A DNA stretch of 64,000 nucleotides from Opitutaceae bacterium (GCA_003164715.1 PLTZ01000027.1:1-64000), one strand, 5' to 3'; positions 46,141 through 54,958 are shown, numbered from the stretch's first letter. Program-made: numbers and translations. The notes: generated by a model from the sequence alone, not told the origin.

Positions 46141-47496
46141 ATGCCGCCCAAGCCCCTCACTTTCCCCGAGACCTTCGTCTGGGGCGTCGCGACGGCGGCT
46201 CCGCAGATCGAGGGCGCCGCCTTCCTGGACGGCAAGGGCGAGTCGATCTGGGACCGCTTCTCGCGGATCCCGGGGAAGGTGCGCAGCGGGGACACCCTCG
46301 ACGTGGCCTGCGACCACTACCACCGCTTCCGCGAGGACTTTGCCCTCATGCAGGCGCTCGGCGTCCGCAACTACCGGCTCTCGATCGCATGGCCGCGGAT
46401 CTACCCCTCGGGCGACGGCGCGCCGAACCCGGCGGGCCTCGACTTCTACCACCGCCTCTTCGACTCGATGGCGGAGAACGGCATCACCCCCTGGGTGACG
46501 CTCTTCCACTGGGACCTGCCCCAGGCGCTGGAGGACCGTGGGGGGTGGCCGAGCCGTGTCGTCGTCGACGCCTTCGCGCGCTACGCGGACACGGTCGTCC
46601 GGGCGTTCGCCGGGAAGGTGAAGCACTGGTTCACGACGAACGAGATCCGCTGCTTCACCGACTTCGGCTACGGCCCCGGCGGGCACAACCGGGCCCCCGG
46701 GCGGGTCGAGTCCGCCCGCGTCGTCAACCAGACCTTCCACAACGCGCTCCTGTGCCACGGGCACGCCGTGCGGGCCGTACGGGCCCACGGGGGCCCGGGC
46801 GCCCGGGTCGGGCTTGCGGACAACTGCGACGCGTGCGTCCCGGTGACCGAGACCGCGGCCGACATCGAGGCGGCGAACGCCTGGTTTGTCGACGGCAACC
46901 AGAACGTCATCGACCCCATCTACCGCGGCCACTACGCGGACGCGTACCTGCGGCGGATCGGCGGCGACGCGCCCCATGTGGCCCCGGGGGACTTTGAACT
47001 CATCGGAGCCCCCACCGACTTCCTCGGGCTCAACCTCTACACCGGCTCGTTTGTGCGCGCCTGCGCCGGGGCCCGCTACGAGGTCCTGGCGCTCCCACCG
47101 AACTACTGGCACGCCGACGGGAACTGGCTCAAACTCACCCCGCAGATCATGTACTGGGCCACCCGCTTCTCCAAGGAGAACTACGCACCCAAGGAGATCT
47201 ACATCACCGAGAACGGCTGCGGCTATGACGACGAGCCGGTCGTGGGCGGCGAGGTCGTCGACCTGCACCGGCGCGAGTTCCTGCGCCTGTACCTGGGCGA
47301 GCTCCACCGGGCGATCGGGGAGGGCGTGCCGGTGCGCGGCTACTTCGTCTGGTCGTTCCTCGACAACTTCGAGTGGAACGACGGCTACACGCGCCGCTTC
47401 GGGATCGTCCACGTGGACTTCGCGACGCAGCGGAGGACCCCGAAGCTTTCGGCTCGCTATTTCTCCGGGATCATCCGGCAGAATGGGCTCCCATGA
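46141..47496 (+). CDS. GH1 beta-glucosidase
   Basis: A 451-residue TIM-barrel enzyme: [18 protein letters not shown] at the start, [25 protein letters not shown], acid/base Glu in [10 protein letters not shown], nucleophile Glu in [11 protein letters not shown], and the end [23 protein letters not shown]. It has no signal peptide, so it acts in the cytoplasm on imported beta-glucosides such as cellobiose. ATG 46141 gives the canonical N-terminus. It overlaps the ROK kinase gene by four bases, suggesting that the released glucose is phosphorylated at once. Confidence 0.95.
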   Translation: MPPKPLTFPETFVWGVATAAPQIEGAAFLDGKGESIWDRFSRIPGKVRSGDTLDVACDHYHRFREDFALMQALGVRNYRLSIAWPRIYPSGDGAPNPAGLDFYHRLFDSMAENGITPWVTLFHWDLPQALEDRGGWPSRVVVDAFARYADTVVRAFAGKVKHWFTTNEIRCFTDFGYGPGGHNRAPGRVESARVVNQTFHNALLCHGHAVRAVRAHGGPGARVGLADNCDACVPVTETAADIEAANAWFVDGNQNVIDPIYRGHYADAYLRRIGGDAPHVAPGDFELIGAPTDFLGLNLYTGSFVRACAGARYEVLALPPNYWHADGNWLKLTPQIMYWATRFSKENYAPKEIYITENGCGYDDEPVVGGEVVDLHRREFLRLYLGELHRAIGEGVPVRGYFVWSFLDNFEWNDGYTRRFGIVHVDFATQRRTPKLSARYFSGIIRQNGLP

Positions 47497-48449
47497 GCCT
47501 GTACGGCATCGACCTGGGCGGAACGAAGATCGAGGGGGCCGTCATCGACCCCAAGAGGCCGGACCGCGCGCTCTGCCGGCTTAGGGTGCCCACCGAGAGC
47601 CGCAGGGGCTACGACCACGTCATCGGCCAGATCGTCCGGCTGGTGGGGATGCTCGAGCGCGAGTCCGGCACCCGGCGGCCCGCCTGCATCGGATTCGGGA
47701 CCCCCGGCGTCGTCGACCCCGGCACCGGGCTCATGAAGAACTCCAACAGCCTCTGCCTGAACGGCCGGCGGCTGCGCGAGGACCTGGGCGCGGCCCTCGG
47801 CGTCGAGGCGCGGACAGCGAACGACGCCAACTGCTTCGCGCTCGCCGAGGCGCTGCTCGGCGCCGGACGCGGCCGGGGGGTCGTCGTCGGGCTCATCCTC
47901 GGGACCGGCTGCGGCGGGGGAGTCGTCGTCGGCGGCCGGGTCCTCGAGGGCCTGCACGGGATCGCGGGCGAGTGGGGCCACAACCCGATGCGCGGCGAGC
48001 GCACCCCGTGCTACTGCGGCCACGCGGGCTGCGTCGAGACCGTGATCTCCGGCACGGCGCTCGAGCGCTACTACCGGGAGCGCACCGGCCGGGACCTGCG
48101 CCTGCCCGAGATCGTGGTGCGCGCCGCCTCGGGCGAGCGGCCCGCCCGGCAGACGCTGCGCAGGCTCCAGGCAAAGTTCGGGGAGGCGATCGCGGCGCTC
48201 ATCAACATCGTGGACCCCGACGCCGTGGTCATCGGAGGCGGGGTGGGCAACATTGGTCTCCTTTACGAGGACGCGACGCGCGAGGCCGTCCTCCGGCACG
48301 TCTTCAACACGAGCGTCCGCACCGAGTTCCTGCGGCCCGCCCTTGGCGACAGCGCGGGGGTCTTCGGCGCGGCGATGCTCAGCGCCGGGTCCAGATCCGA
48401 AGCGAGGCCAGGAGGAAGTCCTCCAGCGCCGCCGAGTCGTTCAGGTTGA
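47493..48449 (+). CDS. ROK-family sugar kinase
   Basis: A 318-residue sugar kinase of glucokinase type. Phosphate-binding GIDLGGTKIEGAVID, substrate loop NDANCFALAEALLGAGRG, the GTGCGGGVVVGGRVLEGLHGIAGEWGHN stretch, and the zinc-binding ROK motif CYCGHAGCVETVISG are all intact. Likely phosphorylates glucose or another hexose made by the GH1 enzyme. The last 20-25 residues are a Ser/Pro/Gly-rich tail lying antisense over the end of holB (71-base overlap), unlike the usual ROK C-terminus near GAAML. Confidence 0.93.
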   Translation: MSLYGIDLGGTKIEGAVIDPKRPDRALCRLRVPTESRRGYDHVIGQIVRLVGMLERESGTRRPACIGFGTPGVVDPGTGLMKNSNSLCLNGRRLREDLGAALGVEARTANDANCFALAEALLGAGRGRGVVVGLILGTGCGGGVVVGGRVLEGLHGIAGEWGHNPMRGERTPCYCGHAGCVETVISGTALERYYRERTGRDLRLPEIVVRAASGERPARQTLRRLQAKFGEAIAALINIVDPDAVVIGGGVGNIGLLYEDATREAVLRHVFNTSVRTEFLRPALGDSAGVFGAAMLSAGSRSEARPGGSPPAPPSRSG

Positions 48450-49341
48450 CCCGCAATAGGCCCGCCGACCGCTCGAGTGCGTCGACCGCGGACGCCAGCT
48501 GACGGCGGGCCCCCTCGTCGCCGGCTTGGAGGAGCTCCCGGGCGTGCGCGTTCGTCGCCTCCTCGATCCCGGCGAACATCCGCAGCCTTAGGCCCACGGA
48601 GATCTCGGCCTCGAGCGCAATGATCTCGTCCTCGTCCAGGGCCTCCGCGAGGCCCTCCTTGCGGCGGACACCCTCCGCCGCCGACGCCTTGTCGAGCATC
48701 GAGGCGTACCGGGCCAAAAGCCCGTAGACGGTGAAGATCCCGTCCGCGGCCGCGCGGCCCGCGGCGACCCCCTCCGCGAGGCGCCTTAGCCACGCACGGT
48801 AGTCGCCGAGCCAGGCCTCCCATCCCGCGACCCGCACCGCCGAGGCTAGTCCCGGGAAGCGAAAGTGCAGCACCCGGCTGCGGATCGTCGGCAGGAGCGC
48901 GTAGGGCCTCGCGGTCAGGAGCACGATGGTCGTCGCCGCCGGCGGCTCCTCGAGCGTCTTTAGTAGGATGTTCGCCGCCACCGGATGCAGGCGGTCGGCG
49001 TCGTGGAAGATGACGACCTTGTGCTTTGAGAGGGTCGACATGACGTTCACCCGCCCCACGAGCTCGCGAACGGCCGGGGCGCCGATCTGGCGCGATCTTC
49101 CGGCCGGGCGGATCTGGAAGCAGTCCGGATGGCGGTCGGGAGGGTAGGGCGACGGCGCCGCCGACCCCGAATTGAGGAGCCTGTCCGCCAGCGCAAGGCC
49201 GGCCGCCGAGAGCCCCTCCGGGTCGTCGCCCGCCAGAAGCAGGCTGTGCGGCAGGCGGCCGCGCCCGATCGCCCGCTCGATCACCTCGACGGCGGGTGTG
49301 CCCGCAAGGGCGGGCGGCCAGGGGACCGCGGCCGCAGTCAT
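48379..49341 (-). CDS. holB: DNA polymerase III delta' subunit
   Basis: A 320-residue AAA+-fold clamp-loader subunit. It has RGRLPHSLLLAGDDPEG at the N-terminus in place of a working Walker A, as is common for delta'. VVIFHDADRLHPVAANILLKTLEEPPAATTIVLL and LPTIRSRVLHFRFPG are the characteristic sensor region. It helps load the beta clamp on DNA. Its start overlaps the tmk stop by one base, the common tmk-holB arrangement. Its 3' end is overlapped by the convergent ROK gene. Confidence 0.9.
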   Translation of the reverse strand: MTAAAVPWPPALAGTPAVEVIERAIGRGRLPHSLLLAGDDPEGLSAAGLALADRLLNSGSAAPSPYPPDRHPDCFQIRPAGRSRQIGAPAVRELVGRVNVMSTLSKHKVVIFHDADRLHPVAANILLKTLEEPPAATTIVLLTARPYALLPTIRSRVLHFRFPGLASAVRVAGWEAWLGDYRAWLRRLAEGVAAGRAAADGIFTVYGLLARYASMLDKASAAEGVRRKEGLAEALDEDEIIALEAEISVGLRLRMFAGIEEATNAHARELLQAGDEGARRQLASAVDALERSAGLLRVNLNDSAALEDFLLASLRIWTRR

Positions 49342-49988
49342 CAGGCGATCCGGGGCCTGACCGCTTCCCAGATCCGCTTCTCGGTCGACGCCTCGTCCTT
49401 CGACCCGTCGACGACAACGAAGCGCGAGGGCATGCCCTTGGCGAGGACCAGGTAGCCGTCGCGGATCTTGTTGTAGAAATCGATGTTCTCGCGCTCCATG
49501 CGGTCGGGCAGGTCCGACGCCCGCTGGCGGATGCGCGCAAGGCCGAGCCGGGTCGGCACATCGATCACGATCGTCAGGTCGGGCATGACGTTGCCCACGG
49601 CGAAGCGGTTGATCTGGTTCACGGGATCCGCGGCCAGGTTGCGGCCGATGCCCTGGTAGACGGTCGACGAGTCGAGGTACCGGTCGCTCAGGACGATCGC
49701 CCCCCGCATGAGCGCCGGGGCGATGACCTCGCGCACGAGCTGGGCCCGCGAGGCGGCGAAGAGCAGCAATTCCGTCTCCGGGCACATCTCGTCGCCCTTC
49801 GAATTGTGGACGATGATATTGCGGATCTGCTCGCCGATCTCGGTGCCGCCCGGCTCGCGCACGGTGACCACGTCGCGCTTCAGCGTCTGAAGGCGGTTGG
49901 CGAGGCGCGCAATCTGCGAGCTCTTCCCGCTCCCCTCGGAGCCCTCGAACGAGATCAGTGTGCCGGCGAGTTTCGTCTTCGAAGCCAT
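49341..49988 (-). CDS. tmk: Thymidylate kinase
   Basis: A 215-residue dTMP kinase. P-loop ISFEGSEGSGKSSQIARL, DR(Y)x motif VREPGGTEIGEQIR, LSDRYLDSSTVYQGIGRNL with the lid region following, and PDLTIVIDVPTRLGLARI. It makes dTDP for DNA synthesis. It starts at MASKTKLAGTL and is followed without gap by holB. Divergent from the ExbB-type gene, with about 90 bases between starts. Confidence 0.96.
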   Translation of the reverse strand: MASKTKLAGTLISFEGSEGSGKSSQIARLANRLQTLKRDVVTVREPGGTEIGEQIRNIIVHNSKGDEMCPETELLLFAASRAQLVREVIAPALMRGAIVLSDRYLDSSTVYQGIGRNLAADPVNQINRFAVGNVMPDLTIVIDVPTRLGLARIRQRASDLPDRMERENIDFYNKIRDGYLVLAKGMPSRFVVVDGSKDEASTEKRIWEAVRPRIA

Positions 49989-50079
49989 TGGCCGGGGAGC
50001 TTGGGGAAAATCGCGCCCTTTGGCGAGGAAGCTTTGAAATCCATTGGACGAACCCCGAAAATCATCCAACGATCGGGCC

Positions 50080-50778
50080 ATGTTCGTGCATTTCGCCCCC
50101 CTTCTCGCGACGACCAACATTATCGAGGTGTTCGAGCACTGCGATCCGGTCGGCCAGGTCATCACCGGCGGCCTGGCCGTGTTCAGCGTGATCGCGTGGG
50201 CCGTCATGCTCGGCAAGCGCAACGAGCTCAACGCGCTGCGCCGCCTGAACCTCGCGTTCGAGCGGCACCTGCGCGACCAGAAGAATCTCCTCGAGCTCCC
50301 CGAGTCCCTGCGCGAGCGCCGCGACATCCCCTACGCCGACCTCTTCGGCGACGCCGTCGAGGCCTACTGGAAGGCGGCCTCGATCGGCAAGGAGAAGGGC
50401 ATGGACACGCTGCGCTTCCGCCTGGAGCACGCCGAGAACGCCCTGCAGAGGGCGCTTGCGCGCCAGACGCTGCGCTACGAGTCCAACATGGTGTTCCTCG
50501 CGTCGATCGTCTCGGGGGCGCCCTTCCTCGGCCTCCTCGGCACGGTCTGGGGCGTCATGACGGCCTTCAGCGCCGTCTCGGTCCAGCAGACGGCGAGCAT
50601 CCAGACCCTGGCACCCGGGGTCTCGGCCGCGCTCCTGACGACCATCTCGGGGCTCTTGGTGGCGATTCCGGCGCTCTTCGGCTACAATATGCTCTTCGCG
50701 AACACCAAGAGGCTCATCACCGAGCTGGAGAACTACGCAAGCTCGCTCATGGACCGCATCGAGCTCGAGTCGGCGTGA
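50080..50778 (+). CDS. ExbB/TolQ-family proton channel protein
   Basis: A 232-residue inner-membrane protein with three hydrophobic spans (about 25-45, 140-165, 180-205). The MotA/TolQ/ExbB signature SIVSGAPFLGLLGTVWGVMTAFSAVS is followed by APGVSAALLTTISGLLVAIPALFGYN. With the next gene it forms a proton-driven motor. Whether it belongs to the TonB or Tol system is not decided by sequence. No Shine-Dalgarno precedes the ATG. Confidence 0.9.
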   Translation: MFVHFAPLLATTNIIEVFEHCDPVGQVITGGLAVFSVIAWAVMLGKRNELNALRRLNLAFERHLRDQKNLLELPESLRERRDIPYADLFGDAVEAYWKAASIGKEKGMDTLRFRLEHAENALQRALARQTLRYESNMVFLASIVSGAPFLGLLGTVWGVMTAFSAVSVQQTASIQTLAPGVSAALLTTISGLLVAIPALFGYNMLFANTKRLITELENYASSLMDRIELESA

Positions 50779-50803
50779 CCCGGCAGGCTTAAGGAAAACC
50801 CCC

Positions 50804-51241
50804 ATGGCAAGGACCTTCAGGCGCCCCCGTCAGTCCCATCCCATCGCGGAGATGAACGTCACCAACCTGATCGACCTGGGCTTCACGCTCCTGATCATCT
50901 TCATGATCGCCACGCCGCTCATCAACCAGGAGCAGACGATCCCGGTGACGCTCCCCTCGGAGACGAAGAGCCAGCAGCAGAAGCCCGACCGGAGCACCCA
51001 CTATGTCGCGATCTCGATCGACGCGAAGGGCAATATCTACCTGGACGAGCGGACGACCCCGGTCGGCCTGGCCGAGCTGCGGAGCCGCCTGAGGCTCTAC
51101 GCCTCGGAGTCGAAGCCTCCCGTGGTGCGCATCCGCGGCGACGCGCACGTCCCCTATGAGAAGATCGTGGCGCTCATGGATGAGTTAAAGCAGGCCAATC
51201 TCCTGAAGTTCACGTTCGACACCCAGAGCATTTCGAAATGA
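50804..51241 (+). CDS. ExbD/TolR-family protein
   Basis: A 145-residue protein with one membrane span, EMNVTNLIDLGFTLLIIFMIATPLI. The span includes the conserved Asp that carries protons. The remainder is the periplasmic ExbD domain. It lies 25 bases after the ExbB-type gene and overlaps the TonB-like gene by four bases. Its start combines an AAGGA with a CCCCC run right at the ATG. Confidence 0.9.
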   Translation: MARTFRRPRQSHPIAEMNVTNLIDLGFTLLIIFMIATPLINQEQTIPVTLPSETKSQQQKPDRSTHYVAISIDAKGNIYLDERTTPVGLAELRSRLRLYASESKPPVVRIRGDAHVPYEKIVALMDELKQANLLKFTFDTQSISK

Positions 51242-52068
51242 GGGCCCAGTCTCCAGGCGCCTTCGGCCTGTCCGTGCTCCTCCACGGCGCGGTGGTGCTG
51301 CTGATTGGCTTCTTCAGCTACGCCGCGAGCAGCGTGGTCCAGGACTCCCCGAAGGTCCTCGAGCTGGTCGCCGGGGCCGGCGACAACTACATGGCGACCG
51401 AGGCGCCCGCGCTCGGGAGCCCCGGGGGGATAAAGCTCCAGGTGACTCCCGTCCCCCCCGCCGCGAAGCCGGAGCCGGCGCCGATCCAGGCCGCCCCGCC
51501 CGAGGCCGCGCCCAAGGCGCCGGCAAAGCCCGCGGCGACCGCCCCCTCGAAGCCCGTCGACTTGGTGAAGAGCCTCAACCGCGTCGAGCAGCGGCGCAAG
51601 GACCGCCTGGAGAAGAAGTACAAGGAGGAGGAGGAGCGGCAGGAGGCCCTGCGCAAGCAGGCGGAGGCCCGGGCGGCCAAGGCCGCGCGCATCGACGCCG
51701 AGGGGATCCGGGAGGGGGTCATCGGCGGGTCGACGGCGAACAAGGTCGGCGGCGCCGGAGGAAAGGCGCTCACCCGCGAGGAGGCCAGCGAGCTCGAGCT
51801 CTACTGGTCGGAGCTCCTGGCGAAGATCAAGGAGAACCATACGCCGCCCGAGGGTGTCAGCGACACGCTCGTCGCCCGCATGGAGTTCTTCGTCGCGGCC
51901 GACGGGTCCCTTTCCCACTTCCGGATCGTGTCCCCGTCGGGCAACCACGAGTTCGACCGCTCGGTGATCGAGGCGGGCGAGCGCACGCGCTCGATCGGGC
52001 CCCGCCCCGACGGGCGAAGCGAGACGGTCCAGATGACCTTCAAGATGCGCGAGGACGAAGCGCCGTAG
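51238..52068 (+). CDS. TonB/TolA-like energy transducer
   Basis: A 276-residue protein: N-terminal membrane anchor (LSVLLHGAVVLLIGFFSYAA), a proline/alanine-rich stretch (about 65-115), a charged helix rich in Lys/Glu/Arg (about 117-150, RRKDRLEKKYKEEEERQ). A C-terminal TonB/TolA-type domain follows (about 180-270). It should span the periplasm and transmit motor energy to the outer membrane. The long charged helix is more TolA-like, but no tolB or pal follows; a GH3 gene does. Confidence 0.82.
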   Translation: MRAQSPGAFGLSVLLHGAVVLLIGFFSYAASSVVQDSPKVLELVAGAGDNYMATEAPALGSPGGIKLQVTPVPPAAKPEPAPIQAAPPEAAPKAPAKPAATAPSKPVDLVKSLNRVEQRRKDRLEKKYKEEEERQEALRKQAEARAAKAARIDAEGIREGVIGGSTANKVGGAGGKALTREEASELELYWSELLAKIKENHTPPEGVSDTLVARMEFFVAADGSLSHFRIVSPSGNHEFDRSVIEAGERTRSIGPRPDGRSETVQMTFKMREDEAP

Positions 52069-52098
52069 GCGCCCGAAGCGTCCCCGGCGCCCCCCCCT

Positions 52099-54435
52099 AT
52101 GCACCGAACCCCGCTCCTCTGCCTCGCCTGCCTGTCGCTGGCGCTCGCCGGCCCTGCGGCCGCGCAGACGCCGCCCTACAAGGATCCCGCGCAGCCGCTC
52201 GAGGCGCGCCTGGCGGACCTCCTCGGCCGGATGACCCTCGAGGAGAAGGTCGCCCAGCTCCAGGGTTTCCGCACCACCGACCCGCACGCCTTTGACGAGA
52301 AGGGCAACTTTGTCGGCGGCGCCGACGCCCCCGCGCTTGCCAACGGCGCAGGCTCCGTCTGGGCGTGGACGGGCACCCCCGACCGCTTCGCCCGCAACGC
52401 CCGCGAGCGGGTCGTGCGCATGAACTCGGTCCAGAAGTACATGGCCGAGAAGACGCGCCTCGGCATCCCGGTCTTCTCGTTCTCCGAGGCCGTGCACGGC
52501 TACATGGCCGCGGGGGCGACCAGCTTCCCGGCGGCCATTGCGCTCGGCAGCACGTGGGACCCCGCGCTCCTTGAGCGCGTCTTCGCGGCTGCCGCAGTGG
52601 AGGCGAGCGCGCGCGGCGTCCGCCAGGTCCTGGCGCCCGTCCTCGACCTCGCCCGCGACCCGCGCTGGGGCCGCTTCGACGAGTGCTACGGCGAGGACCC
52701 CTACCTGGTCTCCCGGATGGGCATGGCCGCGATCTACGGGCTGCAGGGCCGCGACATCCGGATCGGCCCCGAGCATGTCGCCGTGACCCTCAAGCACTTC
52801 GCGGGCCACGGCCAGCCCGAGGGCGGCCGCAACATCGCCCCCGTAGGCTACTCGGACCGCGAGTTCCGGGAGAACCACCTCTATCCCTTCGAGATGGCCG
52901 TCCGGGTGGCCCGCGCGCACTCGCTCATGGCCTCCTACAACGAGTGGGACGGCGTCCCGAACCATGTGAACCACAAGCTCCTGACCGACATCCTGCGGAC
53001 GGAGTGGGGCTTTGACGGCTTCGTGATGAGCGACGGCGGCGGCATCGATGTCGTCTATGAGGACCACCACGCCGCCGCGGGCCCCGCCGAGGCCGGCGTC
53101 CTGAGCATCGAGGCCGGCGTGGACTACGACCTCGGGGGCAAGGGCCGGTGCTTCTCGACCCTGGCCGCCGAGGAGCGGGCCGGGAAGGTGTCGATGGCGG
53201 CGATCGACCGGGCGGCCGCCGGAGTCCTGCGCGTGAAGTTCCTCTGCGGCCTCTTTGACCGGCCCTACACGGATCCCGACCTCTCGGCGAAGGTGACCCA
53301 CACCGACGCGCACCGGGCGCTGGCCCGCGAGGCGGCCGAGGAGGCCATGGTGCTCCTTAAGAACGAGCACCACACGCTCCCCTTCGACGCCGCCAAGTTA
53401 AAGACCCTCGCGGTCATCGGGCCCAATGCGGCCGAGGTCCACCTCGGCGGCTATTCCGCCGTGCCGATGGAGGGCGTGAGCGTCCTGCAGGGCATAAAAG
53501 ACTTCGCGGGCGGCTCCTTCAAGGTCCTCTACGCGGAGGGGTGCAAGCTGACCGCCAACCATGCTTCGGGCTGGCTCGTGAACGAGAACCCCGTTCCCAA
53601 CGACAGGGCCGACGACAGCCGCCTTATCGACGAGGCCGTGGACACGGCGCTAAGGAGCGACGCCATAGTCCTCGTCCTTGGAGAGAACGAGCTCTTGCGC
53701 CGGGAGGCGTGGAGCGAGGAGCACCTGGGCGACCGGGATACCTTGGACCTGGTCGGCCGCCAGCGCGAGCTCGCGGCGGCAGTCCTCGCCACGGGCAAGC
53801 CCGTGGCCGTTCTCCTCGTCAACGGAGGCCCCCTCACGGTCAGCTACCTCCAGGAGCACGCCCCGGCCATCATCGAGTGCTGGTACCTGGGGGAGGAGAC
53901 GGGCCCGGCCGTGGCCGACGCGCTCTTCGGCAGGGTGAGCCCCAGCGGGAAGCTCACGGTCACCTTCCCGCGCTCGGTCGGCCAGCTGCCCGCCTACTAC
54001 GACCACAAGCCCTCGCGCATGCGCAGCTACGTCCTCGCCGACTCGACGCCCCTCTATCCGTTCGGCTTTGGCCTGAGCTACGCGAGCTTCGGCTACGGGA
54101 ACCTCCGGGTCTCGCCGGCGACGATGGGAGCCGGGGGCACGGCACAGGTCGCGGTCGACGTGACGAACACCGGCGCCGTCAAGGCGGACGAGGTCGTCCA
54201 GCTCTACGTTCACGCGGTCGTGAGCCTTCCCGTGCGGCCGGTCGAGGAGCTCAAGGACTTCCAGAGGGTCACCCTAGCCCCCGGAGAAACGCGCACGGTC
54301 TCGTTCGACGTCGGCCCCGACCAGCTTCAGGCGTACGACCTCGCCATGCGCCGGACGGTGCAACCGGGTGACTTCGAGATCCTTGTCGGAAAATCCTCCG
54401 CCGATGTCCTGAAGGCCACGCTCCGGGTGGAGTAG
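52099..54435 (+). CDS. GH3 beta-glucosidase (BglX-like), secreted
   Basis: A 778-residue enzyme with signal peptide (LLCLACLSLALAGPAAAQ). The (alpha/beta)8 domain shows VLAPVLDLARDPRWGRFDECYGEDPYLVSRMG and KHFAGHGQPEGGRN. The nucleophile Asp is in GFDGFVMSDGGGID. An alpha/beta sandwich (about 390-610) and a C-terminal fibronectin-III-like domain (about 690-778) follow. It removes non-reducing beta-glucosyl, or possibly beta-xylosyl, units in the periplasm. Start preceded by eight C and T. It lies 30 bases after the TonB-like gene, so it may be in that operon. Confidence 0.94.
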   Translation: MHRTPLLCLACLSLALAGPAAAQTPPYKDPAQPLEARLADLLGRMTLEEKVAQLQGFRTTDPHAFDEKGNFVGGADAPALANGAGSVWAWTGTPDRFARNARERVVRMNSVQKYMAEKTRLGIPVFSFSEAVHGYMAAGATSFPAAIALGSTWDPALLERVFAAAAVEASARGVRQVLAPVLDLARDPRWGRFDECYGEDPYLVSRMGMAAIYGLQGRDIRIGPEHVAVTLKHFAGHGQPEGGRNIAPVGYSDREFRENHLYPFEMAVRVARAHSLMASYNEWDGVPNHVNHKLLTDILRTEWGFDGFVMSDGGGIDVVYEDHHAAAGPAEAGVLSIEAGVDYDLGGKGRCFSTLAAEERAGKVSMAAIDRAAAGVLRVKFLCGLFDRPYTDPDLSAKVTHTDAHRALAREAAEEAMVLLKNEHHTLPFDAAKLKTLAVIGPNAAEVHLGGYSAVPMEGVSVLQGIKDFAGGSFKVLYAEGCKLTANHASGWLVNENPVPNDRADDSRLIDEAVDTALRSDAIVLVLGENELLRREAWSEEHLGDRDTLDLVGRQRELAAAVLATGKPVAVLLVNGGPLTVSYLQEHAPAIIECWYLGEETGPAVADALFGRVSPSGKLTVTFPRSVGQLPAYYDHKPSRMRSYVLADSTPLYPFGFGLSYASFGYGNLRVSPATMGAGGTAQVAVDVTNTGAVKADEVVQLYVHAVVSLPVRPVEELKDFQRVTLAPGETRTVSFDVGPDQLQAYDLAMRRTVQPGDFEILVGKSSADVLKATLRVE

Positions 54436-54535
54436 GGGCCCGCCCGCCGCCGGTCGCTGCTTCGGCCGCTTTGGCCCGGCGCGTTTCGGCGGCGTCCGCC
54501 GGAGCCGGGTGCGCAATAAGGGTGTGGCACCCACG

Positions 54536-54560
54536 GGGCATCGAACCCGGTTCGATGCCC
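54536..54560. repeat. 12-bp perfect palindrome downstream of GH3
   Basis: GGGCATCGAACC and GGTTCGATGCCC are separated by a single C. A smaller hairpin GGGTG/CACCC (520-532) lies just before it, and an A8-T4 run follows at 565-576. It is not a standard terminator because the T run does not follow the stem directly on either strand. A cruciform, a dimeric protein site, or part of a tRNA-like remnant are possibilities. Confidence 0.6.
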
Positions 54561-54615
54561 TACTAAAAAAAATTTTGGGCGAGTGAGCCCGGGCCTACTT
54601 GCGGCTGTTTCGGCC

Positions 54616-54644
54616 GCCCGACAATGTCGGGCTATTCATTTTCT
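54616..54644 (+). terminator. Terminator candidate after the GH3 gene
   Basis: GCCCGAC (616-622) pairs perfectly with GTCGGGC (626-632) across loop AAT and is followed by the T-rich TATTCATTTTCT. It lies 180 bases after the GH3 stop on the same strand. A partly overlapping GCGGC/GCCGC hairpin (601-617) precedes it. The T run is interrupted, so efficiency is uncertain. Confidence 0.4.
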
Positions 54645-54690
54645 GTCGCCGCTTATCCGATGCTCCTCGCCTCAACGGCAGTGCCGTTAG

Positions 54691-54753
54691 TTACTTCTTC
54701 TTCGACTTCGATTTCTTCTTCGAAACGACTTTCTTAGCTTTCTTCTTAGCCAT
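54691..54753 (-). CDS. 20-residue lysine-rich micropeptide
   Basis: The whole product is MAKKKAKKVVSKKKSKSKKK: 12 of 20 residues are lysine, resembling a histone H1 tail. Expression is well supported by GAAGGAGA eight bases before the ATG, one of the best ribosome binding sites in the window. The reading frame stays open upstream, but the site sits right at this Met. Two bases after the stop lies a hairpin AACGGC/GCCGTT (674-688). An 8-bp inverted repeat lies 33-57 bases upstream, and a TACAAT -10-like element lies at 843-848. A nucleic-acid-binding or ribosome-associated role is a guess. No family is recognised. Confidence 0.6.
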   Translation of the reverse strand: MAKKKAKKVVSKKKSKSKKK

Positions 54754-54785
54754 GGTGGGTTCTCCTTCGCTTAGGGTTGTCTCGT

Positions 54786-54810
54786 ATCCGGAAAAATTAT
54801 TCTTCCGGAT
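54786..54810 (-). promoter_or_regulatory. Inverted repeat upstream of the micropeptide gene
   Basis: ATCCGGAA (786-793) and TTCCGGAT (803-810) form a perfect dyad around an AT-only-like nine-base core. It could be an operator over a promoter, since AATAAT/TAATTT lies in the core on the minus strand. If transcription starts near 54836 after the TACAAT at 843-848, it could instead be a leader hairpin. The stretch 54780-54880 is unusually AT-rich for this window. Confidence 0.45.
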
Positions 54811-54958
54811 TCGTTGAGCACATTGTCGCCCATCGTCGCGGCATTGTAAACAACTGTCGTATCGCAAAACGCGAAAACTTTTCCTGCGCCCGGCGGCCCA
54901 AATCGCGCGGATTGCGCGCAAATTGCGGCCGCCCGTGTATCCATTTACCCGATAAGTC

